The notes under the pieces: model-generated
Told to the model about the DNA's origin: nothing
Database searches by the model: none
The model's input: the letters and a program-made list of their open reading frames with translations, nothing else
Position numbers and translations under genes: made by a program
Assembly: GCF_013149295.1 (NCBI RefSeq)
Contig: NZ_JABGCB010000024.1
Span: 1 to 64,000, forward strand
Direction of reading: 5' to 3'
From: Novosphingobium sp. SG751A
Lineage (GTDB): Bacteria > Pseudomonadota > Alphaproteobacteria > Sphingomonadales > Sphingomonadaceae
Length of the DNA stretch: 64,000 nucleotides
Part shown: piece by piece, positions 18,140 through 25,631 of the stretch
How positions within the stretch are numbered: position 1 is the first letter of the stretch
Layout: each line of letters starts with the position of its first letter

Positions 18140-19467
18140 CAGAACTTCACTCCCGCGCCGGGTTTGATTTCGAGGGTGACGCCTTCCTGGATCACGACGA
18201 CCACGTCCTTGGCGGCCCCGACTTCGACGATGGGGCTGGCCTGACGCGCGAGGTCGAGATAGAAATCGGTCAGTTTTTCGGAGGATTTGGACAGGCCTCC
18301 GGCGATCCCGGTCTTGGCTGTGTCTCCGGCATCAAGTGTTCGCACGCTGCCGAGGGCCGAGGTCGAGGTGCTGCCAAAAGTGCCTTCGACCGATTGCGAG
18401 ATGCCGCTGACGGTGCCGGCGATGAAGGCGCGCGCAAGCGTTGCGCCGGCCCGTGTCACCACCTTGCCCGAGAGACCCTTCTTGCCGTCGGCATCGACGA
18501 AGAAGCCTTTGACCGGTTGATCGACGATGGAATGTTCATCGAAGTCGACGCAGGAAATCGAGACCAGTTGGATCTCGACCCGCTCTTTGGCCAGACTTCC
18601 GGTGGCGTTGCCGATGACAAAGCAGCCGGCAAGATTGGCTTTGACTTCATTGGGGAGCACGGCGGGCGCCTGAACCCGGGCGATGATCGGTTCGGGGTTG
18701 CTGGTCGCGTCCCGACTGGCCAGCGCGTCGATCCCCGTCAGCAGCCGCGCCTTCATGAAACCAGGCGGCAAATAGATCGTCCGATTCTTTTTTTTGGCGA
18801 CGGACGCGGCATCGCTCGCGCCCTGCGGAACGAGCTGGCTGGTTGCCGAACCGATCGCGCCCACGGTCTTTTCGACCGGCGGAGCGGGCGGGGCGGGCGG
18901 TGCCATCGCCCCGGTGGGCGGCGCAGGCAGCTTGTCGGCAGCGGCGCCGATATCGCCAGTCAGCGGCGGCGAGGGAAGATGCGGCGCGCTGCCGGGCAGG
19001 GCAGCGGGCAGGTCGCCATCGCGGGCCGAGCTTGCTCCGCCTGCGGATCTGGCGCCCGGTGTGACCTTGCCCTCTTCTATCGCGCTGATGCGATCACCGA
19101 GCAATTGCTGGCCGTCGAGCACCTTCTTGAGGTCGCCTCGCAGCTTCTCCTCAAGACTGTCGCCGCGCAGGCCCGCACCCATGTTGAGCGAGGTCGATTT
19201 AGCGACAGGCCTGGCCTCTTCCTTGTGGCCGGTCGCGGTATAGAGCCCGAGGCCCAGCACACCGACGCCGACAGCGACAGCCAGTTGTCGGGCGCGCAGC
19301 TTTTGGCGTGCGGAAAGGCTTTCCCAACGGGCCTTCCAGTCCCGCGACGAACGGGGAGCGGCATCGCTCCCGGCCATATCCTGGTCTGCTTGCCGCGCGA
19401 GATGCGCCTGATAGGTCGAGGGGCGCTCGCTTTTCTGGCCCGTGTCCGGATCGACCTCGGTGCTCAT
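18139..19467 (-). CDS. traB: Conjugal transfer core protein TraB (VirB10 family)
   Basis: A 442-residue protein with a cytoplasmic N-terminus and one membrane span (about residues 60-80, LAVAVGVGVLGLGLYTA). A coiled stretch with SLEEKLRGDLKKVLDG and a Pro/Ala-rich periplasmic linker follow. The C-terminal VirB10-like domain starts near TIYLPPGFMKARLLTGIDAL. The protein links inner and outer membrane in the transfer channel. It overlaps the traK stop by 4 bp. Confidence 0.95.
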   Translation of the reverse strand: MSTEVDPDTGQKSERPSTYQAHLARQADQDMAGSDAAPRSSRDWKARWESLSARQKLRARQLAVAVGVGVLGLGLYTATGHKEEARPVAKSTSLNMGAGLRGDSLEEKLRGDLKKVLDGQQLLGDRISAIEEGKVTPGARSAGGASSARDGDLPAALPGSAPHLPSPPLTGDIGAAADKLPAPPTGAMAPPAPPAPPVEKTVGAIGSATSQLVPQGASDAASVAKKKNRTIYLPPGFMKARLLTGIDALASRDATSNPEPIIARVQAPAVLPNEVKANLAGCFVIGNATGSLAKERVEIQLVSISCVDFDEHSIVDQPVKGFFVDADGKKGLSGKVVTRAGATLARAFIAGTVSGISQSVEGTFGSTSTSALGSVRTLDAGDTAKTGIAGGLSKSSEKLTDFYLDLARQASPIVEVGAAKDVVVVIQEGVTLEIKPGAGVKF

Positions 19468-20240
19468 TGCGCGGCTTCCCCGCGAATGACGATCAGCCGG
19501 GCGCTTTCACTCGCGCCAAGGCGGCTGCGGTCAAAAGTGATCGCGAAAATGTGCTGACCCAAAGTTGGATCGATAAAGGCGCGCTCTTCAAGCGTGACAG
19601 GGGCTGCGGCCCGGACCCAATATTCCGATGCGGACAGGCCGGAGCCTTCGATGGCGAGGCGGCGGTGTTCCGCGATCGTCACAGCCGGAACGCTGGAGAG
19701 CCGAATGACGGCATCGGATGGGGCGACCTCGGAAAAGGAGGCCGGGATGCGGTTGCCGAGCATCGCCATGGTGATCGAGACTGCGCGATCTTCGTTGGCC
19801 AGCGGGCCAAGCAGGTCGCTGTTGGCTTTGGCGCGCTGGCGCGCTCCCGGGGCCAGCACCACGGTCTGGGCCGGAATATCAGCAGGTTCGGCATAGAGCG
19901 GATAGGTCGCCCCGTTGCAGGTGATGAAAAATTCCGAAGGCTGCGTCACATAGCTGCGCGTCACCTGTCCGGCGTCATCGATCTGCTTGACCAGAAATTT
20001 GATCCAGGCATCTGAGCCGCCCTTTTCGACAGCGAGGCCCTTCTCCTGCGAGAATTTGACATCCTCGATATCGCCGCTCTCGCAGACGATATGGTTGATG
20101 TCGTGGTTCGAGAGGCGGATGCGGCTGGTCTGCTCGGGAAGCGCGCGGATGGTCTGGGCGCCCGCCGGCATGGCTACCAGCAAGGCTATCGCTGCCAGCA
20201 GCGCGCGCGGCGGCGTACCGGGCTTAATGGGTTTCGGCAT
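19464..20240 (-). CDS. traK: Conjugal transfer secretin-like protein TraK (VirB9 type)
   Basis: A 258-residue periplasmic protein with signal peptide (ALLAAIALLVAMPAGAQ). The N-terminal segment RIRLSNHDINHIVCESGDIED and the later FFITCNGATYPLYA match TraK, which forms the outer ring of the core complex with TraV and TraB. Its ATG lies 17 bp inside the end of traE, and its stop overlaps traB by 4 bp. Confidence 0.93.
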   Translation of the reverse strand: MPKPIKPGTPPRALLAAIALLVAMPAGAQTIRALPEQTSRIRLSNHDINHIVCESGDIEDVKFSQEKGLAVEKGGSDAWIKFLVKQIDDAGQVTRSYVTQPSEFFITCNGATYPLYAEPADIPAQTVVLAPGARQRAKANSDLLGPLANEDRAVSITMAMLGNRIPASFSEVAPSDAVIRLSSVPAVTIAEHRRLAIEGSGLSASEYWVRAAAPVTLEERAFIDPTLGQHIFAITFDRSRLGASESARLIVIRGEAAQ

Positions 20241-20859
20241 CGAACTGCTCCTCGGAAAGGCGCGTCAGCCAGAAGCGACCGTTCTCGATCGCGTAGCCAA
20301 TGTGCAGATTGCCCCGGAATTTGCGGATCACGCCGCCGATCACGCGCACCTTTTCAACCGGCACGGTGATCATGCTGGAGGTCCAGATGACGGGCTGGTC
20401 GTTGCGAATATAGGTGGCGATCGAGAGCGTCGGATTGTCGGCCAGATCGTCGAGCACGCTGTTCAGGCTGTCGCGCATCGCATTGTAAGCGGATGGGTGC
20501 GCCAGTCCGAGGAGTTCCTGAAACTGCCGGTCGGCTGAATAGGCCGAATAGGTGCCCGCCAGCCCGACGATGTTGCGCGTCATGGCGACCAGATAGGCCT
20601 GCGAAGGCTTGTTGCCCGAGACATAGAGATCGCCGGTCGCGCCAAAGGGCACCACCACGGTCCGCGCATTCTGGTTGGTGGTATAGATCACCATGCCGAG
20701 CACCGCGTTCACGCCGAACATCCCCGCGATGGCCGCTTTGAGCAGACGGTTCTCCTCAAACAGATTGGCGGAACCTTGCAGGTAGCGGTGGATCCCGAAG
20801 CTGGCCGGTTTGCCAAGCAGCGGGTCGGTGCCGGCCTCTTTGCGTTGGAACAGTGCCAT
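20224..20859 (-). CDS. traE: Conjugal transfer protein TraE (VirB5/8-like)
   Basis: A 211-residue inner-membrane protein. One membrane span (about residues 38-58, AAIAGMFGVNAVLGMVIYT) precedes a periplasmic domain with VVPFGATGDLYVSGNKPSQAY, YLVAMTRNIVG and VRVIGGVIRKFRGN, as in TraE of F-type systems. The start at 20859 is 5 bp after the traL stop; the open frame to 21153 would overlap all of traL and is rejected. Confidence 0.92.
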   Translation of the reverse strand: MALFQRKEAGTDPLLGKPASFGIHRYLQGSANLFEENRLLKAAIAGMFGVNAVLGMVIYTTNQNARTVVVPFGATGDLYVSGNKPSQAYLVAMTRNIVGLAGTYSAYSADRQFQELLGLAHPSAYNAMRDSLNSVLDDLADNPTLSIATYIRNDQPVIWTSSMITVPVEKVRVIGGVIRKFRGNLHIGYAIENGRFWLTRLSEEQFDAETH

Positions 20860-20864
20860 GGCGT

Positions 20865-21131
20865 CTACTCGAAGAAGCGGGTCTGGGTCGGACCCGGATA
20901 GTGAGGGAAGGAGACAAGGCCCCAGCGCCACGCCAGATGGGCTAAAAAACCGCGCGGCTTGCTGCGCTTCCAGGGAATAAAAAGGAGAAGAGCCAGGATG
21001 AGCATCCATCCGAGCATTCCGCCCACGATCGCCGCCACGAACACGCTCGAGGTGGCCAGCATGAACTCGTCCGATCCGAACCACAGGATCTGAACCGGTC
21101 GATGGAGATATTGCGGAAGGCGCTCGTCCAT
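20865..21131 (-). CDS. traL: Conjugal transfer protein TraL
   Basis: An 88-residue inner-membrane protein. The N-terminal LPQYLHRPVQILWFGSDEF is the hallmark of TraL. It is followed by two hydrophobic spans (about residues 25-60) and a short cytoplasmic tail. TraL is needed for F-type pilus assembly and always sits between traA and traE, as here. Confidence 0.93.
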   Translation of the reverse strand: MDERLPQYLHRPVQILWFGSDEFMLATSSVFVAAIVGGMLGWMLILALLLFIPWKRSKPRGFLAHLAWRWGLVSFPHYPGPTQTRFFE

Positions 21132-21260
21132 GGCCCTTCTCCTCCTGCTTCATGACACCTGCGAAGGTGTCGGTTTCCAGGAACCGACCATCGGTCCCCA
21201 GCTCGTTGGCGGCAGCGCTGCGCTGATCGGGTCACCCCGGACGCAGGCGCGCCGCATGGG

Positions 21261-21572
21261 TCAGACGACCATCCCGAAGGTCTGGAGAATGCTGTCGGCC
21301 TTGATCAGGCAGACGGCGGCAACAATGGTCGGGATGCCGATCATGATGTTCGAGAACAGGCGGCTGACCCCGAACAGGAAGGCGGCGACGCCGCCCACAA
21401 AGCCAAGCGGCCCCTTCACGCCCTTGTTCACGACGATGTCGTAAATGTCGTAGCCGAGATCGCCCTGAGCCGGTGCCTGGAAGGCATGGGCGGGGCCGGC
21501 GATCAGGGCCATCACGGCAAAAGGGAGGCCGAAATTGGCCAGTGCAAGCGCGCGCGAACCAAATTTGCGCAT
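21261..21572 (-). CDS. traA: TraA-like conjugative pilin precursor
   Basis: A 103-residue prepilin with a long leader ending near AGPAHAFQA (about residue 32) and a mature part of about 70 residues with two hydrophobic helices (VKGPLGFVGGVAAFLFGVS and IMIGIPTIVAAVCLIK). This is the size and layout of F-type pilin, and the gene precedes traL as expected. The ATG at 21570-21572 follows AAGGAG by ten bases, which supports it over the longer frame to 21881. The S26 peptidase encoded in the same operon is the likely processing enzyme. Confidence 0.82.
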   Translation of the reverse strand: MRKFGSRALALANFGLPFAVMALIAGPAHAFQAPAQGDLGYDIYDIVVNKGVKGPLGFVGGVAAFLFGVSRLFSNIMIGIPTIVAAVCLIKADSILQTFGMVV

Positions 21573-21780
21573 AATGGTACTACTCCTTGGAAATGGAGCC
21601 GCCCGCGATATGCCTGCCGGCATCGATGACAGATCGGTGTCGGCCGGGGCGTCGGTGGACGGCTCCGGGAGCCCGTCGCCGCCGGCATCCTGGTTCATCC
21701 GCCCGTGCCTCGCGGCACTGGGCAGGACGCCCGCCAGAAAGAGCGTGTGCGCCCGCCCGCAATCCTGACGCTGCACGCGA

Positions 21781-22596
21781 TCAGCGCACGGCTTCGGAAG
21801 CGGCCTTGAGCGCAGGTTTGGCATACCGGTCGAGAAAGGCTTCCAGTTCGGCCTGCTGAAATCCCGAGATGAGCTTGCCATCGACGATCAGGGTCGGCGT
21901 ACCGGAAATACCGACACGGGCGACCAGCTCGGCATCCTGCGCCACTCTGGTGTGCCCGGCCTCGCATTGCCGCAGGATCGGCGGTGTCTGCCCCGAATAG
22001 GCAGCGCGGAAAGCGGCCTCCTTATCCGGCGAGCAAAGGATATGCTCGGCTTTGGCAGCCGCGGTGGGATGGATGCCGCTCACGAAGAAGACGAGGCGGC
22101 GCACCGGTTTGCCTTCGGCAGCTTTGGTGTTCCAGAAGCGCTCGAGCGCCTGACAATAGGGGCAGTCCGGATCGGTGAACTCGATCACCGTCGGCGCGCC
22201 TTCAGGACCGATCGCCAGAGCTTTGGCGGGGTCAATAGCTTTGAGGCGGCGGCTAGCGCCCTGTTCCTGCGCCAGCGCCGTCAGATTGACCCCGTTCTTG
22301 TCATAAACAGCGGCGAAGAGCAGATGCTCGCTTTGCGGCGCGTAATAGATGATCCTGCCACCGGCATTGGCCTGATAGATGGGGCCATTGACCGCCGATG
22401 GCCCGAAATCCTCGAACTTGAGGTTCGTGAAGGTCTGATGGAGCTGCTGCTGGGCAGCTTGCGCTGCCAAAGCCAGCGCCTTTTCGTTGTCGACCTTGCC
22501 GGCATGCGTGTCTTGCGCCCGGGCCTCAAACAAAGGCATAGTGCCGATTGCGAAAGCGACGAGCAGGCTCACGCGACGGACGCGCGTTTTTGACAT
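21781..22596 (-). CDS. DsbC-like periplasmic disulphide isomerase, first gene of tra operon
   Basis: A 271-residue secreted protein with signal peptide (LLVAFAIGTMPLFEARAQ). A DsbC-like N-terminal domain precedes a thioredoxin domain with CPYC at residues 145-148 in a TDPDCPYCQALERFW context, and GTPTLIVDGKLISGF carries the cis-Pro. It probably supplies correctly paired disulphides to the Cys-rich TraN, TraU and TraH. The ATG at 22594-22596 is eight bases after GGAGG. Between this gene and traA lie 208 bp without a gene. Confidence 0.88.
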   Translation of the reverse strand: MSKTRVRRVSLLVAFAIGTMPLFEARAQDTHAGKVDNEKALALAAQAAQQQLHQTFTNLKFEDFGPSAVNGPIYQANAGGRIIYYAPQSEHLLFAAVYDKNGVNLTALAQEQGASRRLKAIDPAKALAIGPEGAPTVIEFTDPDCPYCQALERFWNTKAAEGKPVRRLVFFVSGIHPTAAAKAEHILCSPDKEAAFRAAYSGQTPPILRQCEAGHTRVAQDAELVARVGISGTPTLIVDGKLISGFQQAELEAFLDRYAKPALKAASEAVR

Positions 22597-22755
22597 GAGC
22601 GAAACCTCCATTGTGATCCCTGAAGGGACTGCCGGGGTCGAAGCGGGTTGAGCTGGATCTGCCGATCGTTTGGGCTGACCGCTCAGGTCTGTCGTTTCGA
22701 CATGGATCTGAGTGCCGACATCGGCCCCCGCCCCGCAAGAGAGGGGGCAATGGAG

Positions 22756-22827
22756 TTCCGGTTTGAGGAAATCCATTGCCGGTTATCGGCAATCCATTTC
22801 CGAAAACCGGAAATACACTTCCGGTTT
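22756..22827. promoter_or_regulatory. Palindrome cluster upstream of the tra operon
   Basis: TTCCGGTTT occurs at 22756-22764 and 22819-22827 and in reverse (AAACCGGAA) at 22804-22812; the last two form a 9-bp stem with a 6-base loop. Between them, 22767-22801 is a 35-bp imperfect palindrome (GGAAAT, then ATTGCCG and CGGCAAT, then ATTTCC). The cluster lies between the divergent dsbC-like gene and the gene at 22935. It is a good candidate operator for control of the transfer operon, for example by the XRE regulator nearby. An oriT function is also possible. Confidence 0.55.
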
Positions 22828-22934
22828 CGTCCTTTGTTCTTTTGCAGGATTTTGCGTGGCGGCACAGAATCGCCCTGTGCCGACGAGCGCTGTCTTCGAA
22901 AGGCAGGGGCGCGTCGTCAGTTGGAGAGTGGAAA

Positions 22935-23375
22935 TTGGCAAACCCGCGATCGCGAGCCTACAAGCTGCAGCTCTCTGAGCAGGGCATCCAGCTGTTCCTG
23001 CGCTGTCATGGCCGGCTATGCGGCCTTGTCGGGGATTTCCTGCCCTATGGCAGCACGCTGTTTGTGGCCGCTTCCTTGCTGCGCCTATGCCCGGCGCAGG
23101 ATCTGCCGGGGGAATTGCTCGCCCCGGACATCAAAGGTTATGGGGGGCGCCTCGTGCGTTACGTCGGGACATCGCCGACCCTGTCCGGCGTGGTCCAGGA
23201 GATCGCGTCGCGCATTGAGGAAAGCGGCCTTGTTCATCCCTCGCCCCAGACCTGGAAAATCTTCCTGGCCGCCCTCAACCATATGGAAACCGCTTCCGAT
23301 CGAGAGCTGCTGGGCATCTTTTGCGCGGTTGCCCGCGAGATAGGTCGCCCACCCGGGCGCTCCGGCAATCCCTAG
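22935..23375 (+). CDS. Hypothetical protein, divergent from tra operon
   Basis: A 146-residue soluble protein if it starts at TTG 22935, which has GGAG eight bases upstream. An ATG start at 22776 would run through the palindrome cluster and is less likely. The body contains YKLQLSEQGIQLFLRCHGRL and KIFLAALNHMETASDRELL, suggesting mostly helical structure, but no family is recognised. Its place between the tra promoter region and an XRE regulator suggests a role in transfer control, which is inference only. Confidence 0.55.
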   Translation: MANPRSRAYKLQLSEQGIQLFLRCHGRLCGLVGDFLPYGSTLFVAASLLRLCPAQDLPGELLAPDIKGYGGRLVRYVGTSPTLSGVVQEIASRIEESGLVHPSPQTWKIFLAALNHMETASDRELLGIFCAVAREIGRPPGRSGNP

Positions 23376-23523
23376 TCATGCGCGAGACCATTTTGTCGAA
23401 GCGTCTGAAATTGCTCTCGTTGACAGGAGCTTATCCTGATTGACGGGCGGATTTTAATGCAACACTCTTCACCTATAGGGCAATGCGCTTTGGCCTTTGA
23501 GACGCTGTCAGGGGGACCTGCAG

Positions 23524-23934
23524 ATGACGCTTCAAAGTCCGCAAGCGACTGACGGTGAAATTCTAGCCTTGATCAAAGAGCTTTCCGGCAAGCTCATCGA
23601 ACGACGCCGCCGCCGCGAGCACGTCTCGCAGCAGTTTCTGGCAAAAATTGTCGGGCGCAGCGAAAGGTGGCTGCGCGAAATCGAAGGCGGTGTCGCCACA
23701 TCGAAGTTCGAAGACCATGTCCGCTGCGCTCATGCGCTGCGGATGACGACGCCGCATCTGTTCATTCCTCTCATGGCAATGGAGCACAAGATGGCCGTTC
23801 CGCGCGAACTCCTGATGCAGGACGATCTGTGGGATCTTGAGCGCGAGATGCTCGGGGCGGTCGAGCGCCATCAGGCCTCGGCGCTTGCGCGTCTGGCCGG
23901 CAAGCCTGCCCAGCCGGGTTCGCGTGAGCGATAA
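23524..23934 (+). CDS. XRE-family helix-turn-helix regulator
   Basis: A 136-residue protein with an N-terminal DNA-binding domain of the lambda-repressor type: SQQFLAKIVGRSERWLREIEGG (about residues 35-56, given here as its two helices around VGRSE) in the usual helix-turn-helix pattern. It is followed by a short helical tail. The ATG at 23524 is used. It lies 15 bp before the GntR-type gene and may form an operon with it. Targets could be the tra promoter region or the lasso locus. Confidence 0.75.
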   Translation: MTLQSPQATDGEILALIKELSGKLIERRRRREHVSQQFLAKIVGRSERWLREIEGGVATSKFEDHVRCAHALRMTTPHLFIPLMAMEHKMAVPRELLMQDDLWDLEREMLGAVERHQASALARLAGKPAQPGSRER

Positions 23935-23949
23935 GAGGCGGGACAGGCC

Positions 23950-24579
23950 ATGATGTCACCCAGACCTGTTGCAGCGGAGCGAGCCTACGGCCTTTTGAAG
24001 GGCGATGTTCTTTCCGGTCGGTTCGCTCCCGGATCGACGGTGATCGAGCGCATCATGGCCGAAGAATATGGCGTATCGGTCTCGCCGTTTCGCGATGCGG
24101 CGCAGCGTCTGGTCGGCGAGGAGTTTCTCGAGATCGGCACGGGCGGCGGCTACCGGGTTCCTGCGATCAGCGCCGATAGTCTGCTCGACCTCTATCACTG
24201 GCACAGCCATCTGGTTCGCCTCATCCTCAAGGTGCAAAAGCCGGTTCAGGCCATGCCCGCTTCCTCCGCCGGCATCAGCCCGGTCGATCTTGCTCAAGTC
24301 CCGTTAGCGATGACGAATTGCTTCCGCACGCTGGCGAAGGCGGCACCGAATCGCGAATATGCCCGGGCGCTCAGACTGGCGACCGACAGGCTTTATGTCG
24401 CCCGGCTCCATGAGGGCGGGGTCCTGACGAATCTTGGGTCTGAGCTGCAGATGGTTGAGGCCGCGACCGCTTCGGGTGCGGGTCTCGACCGCTATGAGAT
24501 CCTGTGGGCCTATCATCGGCGGCGGATCCGGCGGGTTGGCCGGATCGCCGATCTGATCAATTCAGCAAAAAACCGATAG
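23950..24579 (+). CDS. GntR-family transcriptional regulator
   Basis: A 209-residue protein with an N-terminal winged helix (residues about 8-70: LLKGDVLSGRFAPGSTVIE, then AEEYGVSVSPFRDAAQRL and GGGYRVP), followed by a helical effector domain shorter than the usual FCD domain. GntR-type genes commonly accompany isopeptidase-type lasso loci in sphingomonads, so it probably regulates the lasso genes just downstream. A small GC hairpin (CTCGGC, GCCGAG; 24660-24674) lies after the stop but lacks a T-run. Confidence 0.82.
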   Translation: MMSPRPVAAERAYGLLKGDVLSGRFAPGSTVIERIMAEEYGVSVSPFRDAAQRLVGEEFLEIGTGGGYRVPAISADSLLDLYHWHSHLVRLILKVQKPVQAMPASSAGISPVDLAQVPLAMTNCFRTLAKAAPNREYARALRLATDRLYVARLHEGGVLTNLGSELQMVEAATASGAGLDRYEILWAYHRRRIRRVGRIADLINSAKNR

Positions 24580-24732
24580 ATTTCAGAAGCTATCTTTGGG
24601 CCGGCTGACAGCCTTGGGCCTGCCGGTTCGAGATAGGCGCTTACGCGGGATCTAATAAACTCGGCGGCGCCGAGCCTTCCACCGTACCCTGATCCGGCTG
24701 CAATGGTGCAGCGTTGAATGAAGGAGATGGCA

Positions 24733-24864
24733 ATGGAACGCGAACATCTGAGTGATGAAATCATCGTTCTCGGTGCAGTCACCGAGGAAACGAAGGGCAT
24801 TTCCAATGTGCCCCAGCTCGACAACCAGGGCAATTTCGGCGGCGGGGGTCTCTCCGACGACTGA
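24733..24864 (+). CDS. Lasso peptide precursor (A protein), astexin-like
   Basis: A 43-residue precursor too short for most gene finders. AAGGAG lies six bases before the ATG at 24733. The leader (residues 1-21) ends EETK, giving the Thr at position -2 that lasso enzymes require. The predicted core (residues 22-43) starts GISNVPQLD, so Gly1 and Asp9 can form a 9-residue macrolactam ring as in astexin-1. The tail is NQGNFGGGGLSDD; Phe14 of the core is the only bulky residue there and is the likely plug. The maturation genes follow directly. Ring size and plug are inference. Confidence 0.88.
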   Translation: MEREHLSDEIIVLGAVTEETKGISNVPQLDNQGNFGGGGLSDD

Positions 24865-24959
24865 TCCTTCCGGCGGCGCGTTGTTTTTCGGCGCGTCGCC
24901 ACCTGCCATGGGCGGCAATTCCTTTGGCGCCAGATCACAATCCTGATGGGAGAGGATGG

Positions 24960-25631
24960 ATGGGCTTGTCCCTTGGCGAGAAATGGTCGTTCTGCGTGCC
25001 CGAAGAACAGGTCATTCTCATGGATATCGCGAGCAACGCCTATGTGATGTTGCCGCCCTCGCTGGCCGCTTCCTTTGACCGATTGTGCAGGCAGGAACCC
25101 CTCGATGACCGCGATACGCAGGGCATGGCGATGCTGCTCCAGGCGGGCATCTTCGTCCAGCAGGAGGAGCAAGGCGCGATCCTCCCTTGCTCGCTTCCGG
25201 TCGAACCAACCTGCGGATTTGACGAGCGAGACCTTCCCGGCTGGTCGGCCCGCGATCTGCTTCAGGCGATCCTTGCACTGGGCAGGGCCCGTTATGCGCT
25301 GCGCCAGCATGATCTTGCGGGAATACTGGTCCGGATCCGGGATCAGAAGGAAAGTTTCAGTGGCGCGGCGAGGCCAAGCACGGATCGCCGCGCGCGCGCC
25401 ATTGCTGCGGCCTTTTACCGGCTCAATGCCCTGGTCACCCGCTACGACCAGTGCCTGCTGCGATCCCTTGCCATGATGCATTGTCTGCTTGCCAATAGGG
25501 TGCCGGCCAATCTGGTCTTCGGGGTGGCGACAAGGCCCTTTCGCGCCCATTGCTGGTTGCAGCATGGCGGCCTTGTGCTCAATGACACACTTGAGGGAAT
25601 TGGAAATTACACACCAATTCTGGTGGTCTGA
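24960..25631 (+). CDS. Lasso peptide B protein (RRE fused to leader peptidase)
   Basis: A 223-residue protein. The first 80 residues resemble the PqqD-like leader-recognition domain (B1), and the rest is the transglutaminase-like cysteine protease (B2) that cuts the leader after Lys21 of the precursor. The catalytic set is visible: Cys165 (RYDQCLLRS), His197 (RAHCWLQ) and Asp209 (LVLND). The start at 24960 follows GGGAGAGG. The stop shares one base with the cyclase start, so the two are translation-coupled. Confidence 0.92.
   Translation: MGLSLGEKWSFCVPEEQVILMDIASNAYVMLPPSLAASFDRLCRQEPLDDRDTQGMAMLLQAGIFVQQEEQGAILPCSLPVEPTCGFDERDLPGWSARDLLQAILALGRARYALRQHDLAGILVRIRDQKESFSGAARPSTDRRARAIAAAFYRLNALVTRYDQCLLRSLAMMHCLLANRVPANLVFGVATRPFRAHCWLQHGGLVLNDTLEGIGNYTPILVV

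Noticed and set aside
24752..24946. Frame overlapping the lasso precursor, encoding a Gly/Ser/Phe-rich tail (DPSGGALFFGASPP)
   Set aside because: It is out of frame with the precursor, lacks its own ribosome site and leader features; a second precursor or a frameshifted extension is not convincing.
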